Assembly: GCA_034336665.1 (NCBI GenBank)
Contig: JAPFBE010000002.1
Coordinates: forward strand, 77,255,405-77,319,404
From: Luscinia megarhynchos
Lineage: Eukaryota; Chordata; Aves; Passeriformes; Turdidae
Reading direction: 5' to 3'
Length of the DNA: 64,000 nt
The position numbers and the translations under genes are program-made. The notes below the pieces were generated by a model. The model had not been told where the DNA came from and did not search any database. It saw only the letters and a list, made by a program, of their open reading frames with translations. Positions 57,307-64,000 of this stretch are shown piece by piece; position 1 is the stretch's first letter, and each line of letters starts with the position of its first letter.

Positions 57307-60300
57307 TCTGACTGTAGGTTTAGGGCTGGATTGAAAATAATCAGAATGGCAATGAGACAATCACCTGGTGTGAGATCAGCCCTGACTTGCTGTGAGTTTA
57401 ACCACCCTTCTCCTGGGCAAAGTAAAGGAGCAGCAGGGCTTGGGAATGAGCCAGCTCCATCACAGCTCTGTTATTATGCCAGCAACCCCTGAACATAACC
57501 CTCCCCAGGAGCGGGACCAAGGGTTCAGTCTCCCCTTGCCTGTCAAAGCCAAAGAAGATAGGACTTGCAATTAAAGTGGACACAATTCTGCTTTAATATC
57601 TATTAATTCTGGAGTAAAAAAGCTAAGAGTAGAGTGACTAAAACAACAGTCACAGCAGGATTAACGTGAAGTTAATTTTTTGTTCTCCTGTTGTCGTCCT
57701 GGCTGCTCAAAAACAAGCTAATACCATGCTAATGTTCCTTTTAATAGACACTGCATGAAGCTCGCCTGTTCACACCCTGCAGAATCTGAACAAGAACCTG
57801 GCCCAGATCGTATGTTCTGCATCTCCATCTGTGCTGGTGGGTCAAACTGCTCTGTGAAAAGAGCTCTCCAATAGCTCCTTGTATTCAGCTCAACTAGTGA
57901 GAATCTGAAGTGCCAGGGATTTGGATTGAATTCAGCTTTCCTTTTGATTCAAAAAAATCCAGACAAACTCACAACTGAAAGCCTTCCTGTCTTTTGCAGG
58001 TTAGGACGGAGGGTGAGCTGGAGTAGTAGGTGGGAAGGCCTTTGCTCTCTCTGCTGGAGCAGAGCGGGGCATGGAGACACAAGTTGCCCCCAAAGAGGAG
58101 ATCTAGTCCACAACAGAGGTCCTTGATGTGCTGTGGTGAGTGTTTGAGCCTTTGTGAAAGCACTTTCTGTCTTGCTCTTCACCCCAGACAATTCATGATG
58201 CTTGCTGGATAGCATTAATGGTGTTGTGTTTCCTTGCATTTTCCACAACTGTCTGTTTTTCTACTTGTCTCCCCGTTTCCGTTTCCTGCTGGCACTGCAT
58301 CCTAAACTCCTAACCTCTTACACATATGCACTGGTTTTTTTCACTTGCTGGGGGAGGTGCTGCACAATGAGATCCATGTAGTGAGAGTTCAATTGCTACA
58401 TGTCGGAGCACGACATATGCTAGCCAGTTTTCTCACCCACACCCCTCTCCGTGGGATTTCTCAGCACATTTGCTTCCCAGCTCCTGCACTCAACATGTGC
58501 TGCAAAGTGTAGTGGAATATCCGGGTCTGAGGCCCTGCAGTGTACAGGAGGACTCTTCCTGACTTGTATTAATACTGCTGCCAGTGAAATCTGTGGCATT
58601 TTGATTGCTTTGGAGCTCCAGTGCTGAAACATTTTTCTTTCTGCCTACCCATATGACTCTCCTTTCAGCTTTTTGTCTTCACATGAAAGAGAGGGCAAAA
58701 AAAAATCTTTTGATGTTTTTTGAGAATATTGCAAGATATTCTCATGAAAACACCATTTCATTTGCTCCAGCTCTTGTTCATACAGACTTTCATGACTTCC
58801 AGGATTGACTATTTTAATTTGTTCCTGGTGGTGTTCCAGATTGTTTGCTAAACTGGCTGCAGATGGTTTTGAATGTTGCTGCTGCCAGAATTGTTACTAG
58901 GACTTGATCTGCAGATCAAATTTCTCCAGTCTCACGTTCCCTCTACCCTGGTGCCTGTTAAGCAGCATATGGCTTTAAAATTCTTTGCTGACTTTTAAAG
59001 CTTGCACTGGCCCTGATTCTTTTTACCTTCCTGGCCTTATAATGCTTTAGATTTTGGCTTAGGCTCATGGCTTATCTGATGTAATGGCCACTGACAGTTC
59101 AGAGCCAGCATCCAAAAATCAGGGTCGAGTATTGCTTTGGGTTTTGCTCCTTGTCATACTTTTCTTTCACTGAAGCGAAGAAAGTGGGTAGATTTTTTGC
59201 TTCTATTGCCTAAAATTCTAATGATTATTCAAAGCTTTACACTAAGCTTTTCTACATAGATTTACACATAGATGCAGACACACACAAAGTCAATATATAA
59301 ACAGTATGCTCCTCTTTTAAAATTCAAAAGTGCAAACAAAAGAAGCTTGATTCCCAGCTGATGTACAAGAGAGCTGGTCTAATAAATTCTGGAGAGCCAC
59401 TTGCTGATGACACTAGGTGAAGAGGGATAGGTGTGTGCATGACATGGAAAAATTTGGGAACATTGCCTCTTATTTGCCTGCTGTTCAAATACTTCGATTA
59501 CTGAAAGCTAAGGAGTCACTCTTAGCTGTCTATCAACTTTGCATTGCCTCAGATGAAAAGGAGGTATGCAAGAACACTGCCTTGCATGTGTATATTTTGT
59601 CACACAATGTTTGGTTCTCCCCCTAACTAGTGAGACTCTGCTGCTGGTTTTGATCCCTGCCAGATGCAGAACAAAGGACAATAAAAGAGGACTGAATTCT
59701 TTTCATCTGTTACTGAGTGCGCTCCTAGAATTTTTATTAATGGTGGTACAGCATAAATGCACAATGAGTGAAATTTTGTATTTACTGAAATCTATGGGAA
59801 TTTTCTTGGTGGCTTTACTAGAGCCCAGGCTTTAAGGAACAAGGTTTGGAAGCAGAGTTGACTTATATTGCAAGGTGGGCAAGTGCATGGAAAGAGTTCT
59901 GCTGCCAGTAACTTAAGTGAGGATTGCTCTGGGGGTCACTGAGGTGCAGTCAGGGGTTGCTTGATTCAGGTCCCCTCCCAGAAAGCCACTCTGCAAGCCC
60001 AACCACTGATATTTATACTTCTAGGGTTAGTTCAGGGAGAGTTTGTGTCCTCTTGCTGTCTTTGAGCCCCTCTGGACACTGACATGTTTGTCTCCATCTG
60101 GAGCGAATTCACAGTGCTCCCTTCTGCTCCCACCTCAGTCTGCAAGACCACACCAGCACCCCAGCGTATCCCACTTCAGTGGGTGTATCCACCTTCACTG
60201 ACTGCAGTGCAGTTATTTCTGAGAAGATATGTACAAGTTTCTTTGGCCTGACTAGTTCTGAGTTTACAGATTATTTCTTCTTAAGTCTGTCTCTTGGTGT

Positions 60301-62796
60301 GGTCCTATATATTTTGTACTCCTTTTTATTCTTTCATTAAAGTGGAAAGTAGAACACAGGTTCTACTTTCCCTATGGAAAACCATTCCAGACTTTTTTGC
60401 TTCTTCCACTTCTTTCAGAATTGACCATAGCTGCAGATTACATAAGTTTCTAGAAATGAAAAAAATTAAAGAAACAAAAACAAAACAAAACACCAAACAA
60501 ACCCCCCCCCAAAAAAAAAAAAAAAAACCCAGAGGGGGGATTTTACTTGGGAAGAAAGCACAAAAAAGAGGGGGGAGAAAAGATAAAAAAAATAGAAGAA
60601 TTTGAAAACTTATGTCCACTGCCATTTAATCTGAATGTATTCTATGTGTTTTGTTTTTGTGTTTTTCTGTCAAAAAAAATGGGGGGAAGGAAAAGGGAAG
60701 AAAGTATGGGCATATCAGCACTTCTTCATAAAAATCCTTTTCTCAAGAGTGTTGTATATTTAATGAAGGAAAAAGTCAAAGTTCAGATTACTTTTTGGAT
60801 CATAGAATATATTAAATTTATTCCTGTGTGGTAAATTCATCAAGGGAGAGTTGTAGTACTCAATAAAATAAAGCTCGAGTGCCATAGTAAGGTTAGAAAG
60901 TATTGGAAAGCAACTGTAGCTATAAGGCAGGGATCACAAGATGAAGGATATGGCAAACTCATTAAAGTTCATGACAGTTTACTGCCATGATATTGAGGCC
61001 AGATGACTTGTGACGTCCTCAGGTGTACAACCAGGTCAGTGGTAAGTAGAAATCAGGAGTTACTTTTCTCCTGTGTGTGCATTTTAAGACTGGTATGGGA
61101 ACATGACACATGGGACTGCAGTCAGCTATTTAAACAAGATGTTGAGCAATTAGAAAAAGAGGTTCTGGAAAATTAGCAAAAAGAGTAAATGAAATTATCT
61201 GAGAACTAGAGAAGTTACTTTCCCCTCACAGACTGGAAGCACAGTGTGTTTATTCAAGTGAAAAGGTGGATGTTTGAGTAATCTCTAATCGAACAGATAT
61301 GTCCACAGCAAGAGTTATGCCTGGAAACTCTGGCCAGATGAAGTCAGAAGAAAACATGAAACAGGCCCTGAGCAGCAATGGCAAGAAACCACTGCAACAC
61401 AATACCAAAAAACCCTACACTGCCTAAATACTGCTTAACAAATCTGAATGCGTTTTTGGGAGACTTGTGTTCACATAAGTTTTACTTTAGTCACATATAT
61501 TACTGAGTTCACTCACTGTGTGGACACTGGATAAAATGCTGTGCTCTGGGATATTAAGGAGAACAAACTGAAAGAGATGTTGACTCATTCTTACCTTACA
61601 CTTTAGCAAACTGGGAGGTGGCTTTCTGGATCATGCCAGGTTTCTGTTTCATCTTGCTTCACACAGAAAGGTAGAACAACAACCCCCAAGGCATCACTTG
61701 TCTTTGCATTTTAAGGGCAAAACCAATGAATATCAATATTTTTACAGAACTAGTTAAAATGCATTTCAGTATATGCTTTCAATTCCTTTGACTGAAATTA
61801 AATTTCTTAACATTTTCAAATAAAATTGTTTAATTTTGATTTATTTACTTGAACATTCTGAGTTCAAGACTCAGAGGGACTTTGATTCTTCACAGGAACT
61901 GTAGTTCAAATGTAGCATCCCTATTTTTCCTCTGTGGTTTGGGGTACCCTGTTCAACTGGACCTGATGTTTCAGCTTCAGGAATGTCTTTGGTGTTACTC
62001 AGACAAGGAAGCTTTCACAAAAAAGAACTGGAGCATGGATTATCTGAAATAAACTGCCATGAGACATTTCTTTGACTTTCGTGACCATGAGGTAAGGTTT
62101 AACTGATCTGGTCTGAACTGTTTTAACCAGCCAAAATGTTTTTCTTGGAGTCAGTGTTGCCCAGTGAAGATTCAGAAACTTCAAGGAATATTATTGTTTC
62201 CTTGCAGTAAAGTTCAGGTTTGCAGAAAATGCACTTCATATGAAAAAGCATTTGTGAAAATTTCCTGACTAGTTTTATTTAAGAACTGGGGAACCAGCTC
62301 TTAATTGAAAGGGGGAGAGTGCCAAATATTAACACCCCCAGGGACAACAAAACTGATTAAATATGTGTCTAATGTTCTGTTTTTAATCCAAAGGAAACTG
62401 CTTCGATGGCATACATGTTGTTTTAAGTTTTTTTTTCATTTTCCTGAAAAAGTGTCTAAGTGAAACAGCATGTTCTTTATGCTGGGGTCCCATTCCCTGG
62501 GGTTACTCTCATCGTGCTCACAGCCCTGAAGTGCTGCTCTTTCCTCTGAGCAAGCAGAAATGCCAGCAGCGTGAGGGCTAGAAACAACTGTGAGGAAAAC
62601 ACTGCAGGGGTCCTTGTGTGTGCCTGACTAACTGCTGGGTTGTGAGCTGCAGGGAGGGGAGACCTGAGCTTTCTTAAAATTGTTCTCCGTCGATGCATCC
62701 CTTCCTGATGTTACAGCTCTTATCAACAGCCCCACTTGATTAAAATGGATGGCAGAACACTAAAAATGGCAAAGTTTTCATCTCTTTTCAAAATCA
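57307..62796. other. Intergenic region, no gene recognised
   Basis: Mixed-composition intergenic sequence of about 5.5 kb. No coding exon, RNA or transposon family was recognised apart from the homopolymer-rich tract at 60459-60540. Confidence 0.65.
60459..60540. repeat. A/C-only tract with C9-A17 core
   Basis: AAACAAAAC-type repeats, then C9 (60502-60510), A17 (60511-60527) and CCCAGAGGGGGGA. It is strongly strand-asymmetric in composition. Confidence 0.85.
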
Positions 62797-63515
62797 TGGA
62801 TTCACAGATTGGCTGAAGGTGGCAAGACCTCTGGAGGTCATGTGGTTCAGTTCACCCCACTCCAGCAGGGCCACCCAGAGCCAGTTGCCCAGGACTGTAT
62901 CTAGATAGCTTTTGAATGTCTCCCAAGAGGGAGACTTCACAGCCTCTCTGGGCAACCTGTGTTAGTGCTTGGTCATCCTGACAGTAAAAGAGTGTTTCCT
63001 GCCATTCAGAAGGAACATCCTGTGCTTCACTTTGTGCCTTTTCTACTGGTCCTGACACTGGGCACTGCTGAAAAGATCCTATAGCCATTGATAAAGTCCC
63101 CCTTGAGCCTTCTCTTTTGTGTAAACAGTTCCAGCTCTCTCAGTCTTTCCTCATGGGAGAGATGCTCCAGATGCTTAATCATCTTCTTGGCCTTTGTTGC
63201 ACTCTCTTCAGGATGTCCATGTCTCTGTCATACTGAGGAGCCCAGATCCAGCACTCCAAGTGTGGCTTCACCACTGTTTAGTAAAGATGCTGGATCACCT
63301 CCCTCGACCTGTTGGTAATGGTTTGTCTAATGCAGCCCAGGCTGCATTTTAGCCACAAGGGCACATTATTGCCTCGTGTTCAACTTGATGTCCACTGGGG
63401 CCCCAGGTCCCTTTCACAACACTGATTTCTAGCAGGTTGCTCCTAGAATACATGAAGCTGTTCCTTCGCAGGTGCAACACTTTGAACCTGCCCTAGCTGA
63501 ACTTCGTGAGAACTA
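62797..63515 (-). mobile_element. CR1 LINE, 5'-truncated ~0.7-kb copy, minus strand
   Basis: The + strand begins ATCATGGATTCACAGATTGG, the reverse complement of the CR1 tail. It runs through GGGCAACCTGTGTTAGTGC, GAGCCTTCTCTTTTGTGTAA, CCAGCTCTCTCAGTCTTTCC, ATCACCTCCCTCGACCTG and GCAGCCCAGGCTGCATTTTA to GAACTTCGTGAGAACTAGG. This is the extended CR1 3' region in reverse order. Open frames at 62852-63088 (minus) and 63088-63318 (plus) fall inside it and are shadows of the repeat. Confidence 0.92.
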
Positions 63516-64000
63516 GGTGTTACCTGATAATAATCTTTGCTATTCAGGCACAAAATACATTAAATAGAGTGGATAATTTAAATAAAATCATTCTGATCTT
63601 TTATCAACACTTACTGTTTATGTATTCACCAGAAGCATTATCAGAGTCATTAAAGTATCTTATATCTTCTGCCATATGAGATCCTTCTCCAGAAAGCATC
63701 AATGTTGTTGATAATATGCTTTAGCAATAATGAAGATCCAATGAGTTGGAGCTCTTGAAGCTACCCTTGACTCTGAAATAACATTACCAAAGCTTCCAAA
63801 TCTCAGCTGCCAAGAGAAGAAAGAAAACATCTTGACTTTTATCCCTTGACTTACTACCATTGTTGCACATGCTGAGAGCACAGTGTACCATCTCTGAGAA
63901 AAACTCATGTGTCTGTAGTACAGACCTTTCACTTACAGACAGTGATCAGATGGTCTATTGCAATACAGCCAGGTGACTTAAGGAAATAGGGATCACAGTC
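63516..64000. other. Intergenic end of window
   Basis: AT-rich sequence with no recognised gene, repeat or RNA. Confidence 0.7.

Noticed and set aside
62852..63318. Open frames on both strands near the right end
   Set aside because: Both fall inside the minus-strand CR1 copy, in its non-coding 3' region.
38905..64000. Exons of RUNX1T1, the expected next gene
   Set aside because: I looked for its conserved blocks (NHR1/TAF homology and the C-terminal MYND zinc-finger cysteines) in the translated frames and found none, so it must lie beyond the window.
1..64000. tRNA, rRNA, snRNA, CRISPR arrays, bacterial operons, endogenous retroviruses
   Set aside because: No GGTTCGA-type tRNA arm with a matching cloverleaf, no regularly spaced repeats, no ribosome-binding-site/ORF tiling, and no LTR pair or retroviral gag/pol/env-like frame was seen.

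Overview
The window looks like a piece of a vertebrate nuclear genome, most likely a bird. It is AT-rich, genes are split by canonical introns, and interspersed repeats are almost all CR1 LINE fragments with the avian-type 3' end (the ...gattctatgattct... tail or its decayed forms). Introns are short compared with mammals. No bacterial, plasmid, phage or CRISPR features were seen. I had no database access, so species-level placement is not possible.

Region 1-36,633 (+ strand) holds the 3' two thirds of one gene, SLC26A7, an SLC26-family anion transporter. I recognised 14 coding exons (4939 to 36633) that join in frame into 435 codons. They correspond to about residue 215 to the C-terminus of the roughly 656-aa mammalian protein. 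They encode the second half of the membrane transport domain, the whole cytoplasmic STAS domain and a C-terminal S-E-V end that fits a class I PDZ ligand. The exons for the N-terminal third lie upstream of base 1. Twelve of the 13 introns complete in the window are GT-AG. The 89-nt intron at 34420-34508 is GC-AG and, unusually, has no stop codon in the entering frame. A probable 3' UTR runs from 36634; the first canonical AATAAA I found is at 38123 and the best-placed ones are at 38573-38904. A CR1 copy sits inside this UTR.

Introns carry CR1 fragments (about 10790-11070 +, 18608-18735 -, 29636-29722 +, 32560-33028 +), one MIR-like relic (24631-24745), homopolymer runs and a few short perfect palindromes.

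Region about 38,900-64,000 appears intergenic. I found no convincing coding exon on either strand. It contains one isolated GC-rich CpG island (56585-56990) of unknown purpose, an adjacent (ATTTT)10 microsatellite, a possible SOX/OCT paired site at 50398-50412, a 0.7-kb CR1 copy on the minus strand (62797-63515), and simple repeats. In mammals the next gene beyond SLC26A7 is RUNX1T1 in convergent orientation; none of its exons was recognised here. I did not find a convincing undescribed biological system. The best leads are the open GC-AG intron in SLC26A7 and the orphan CpG island.
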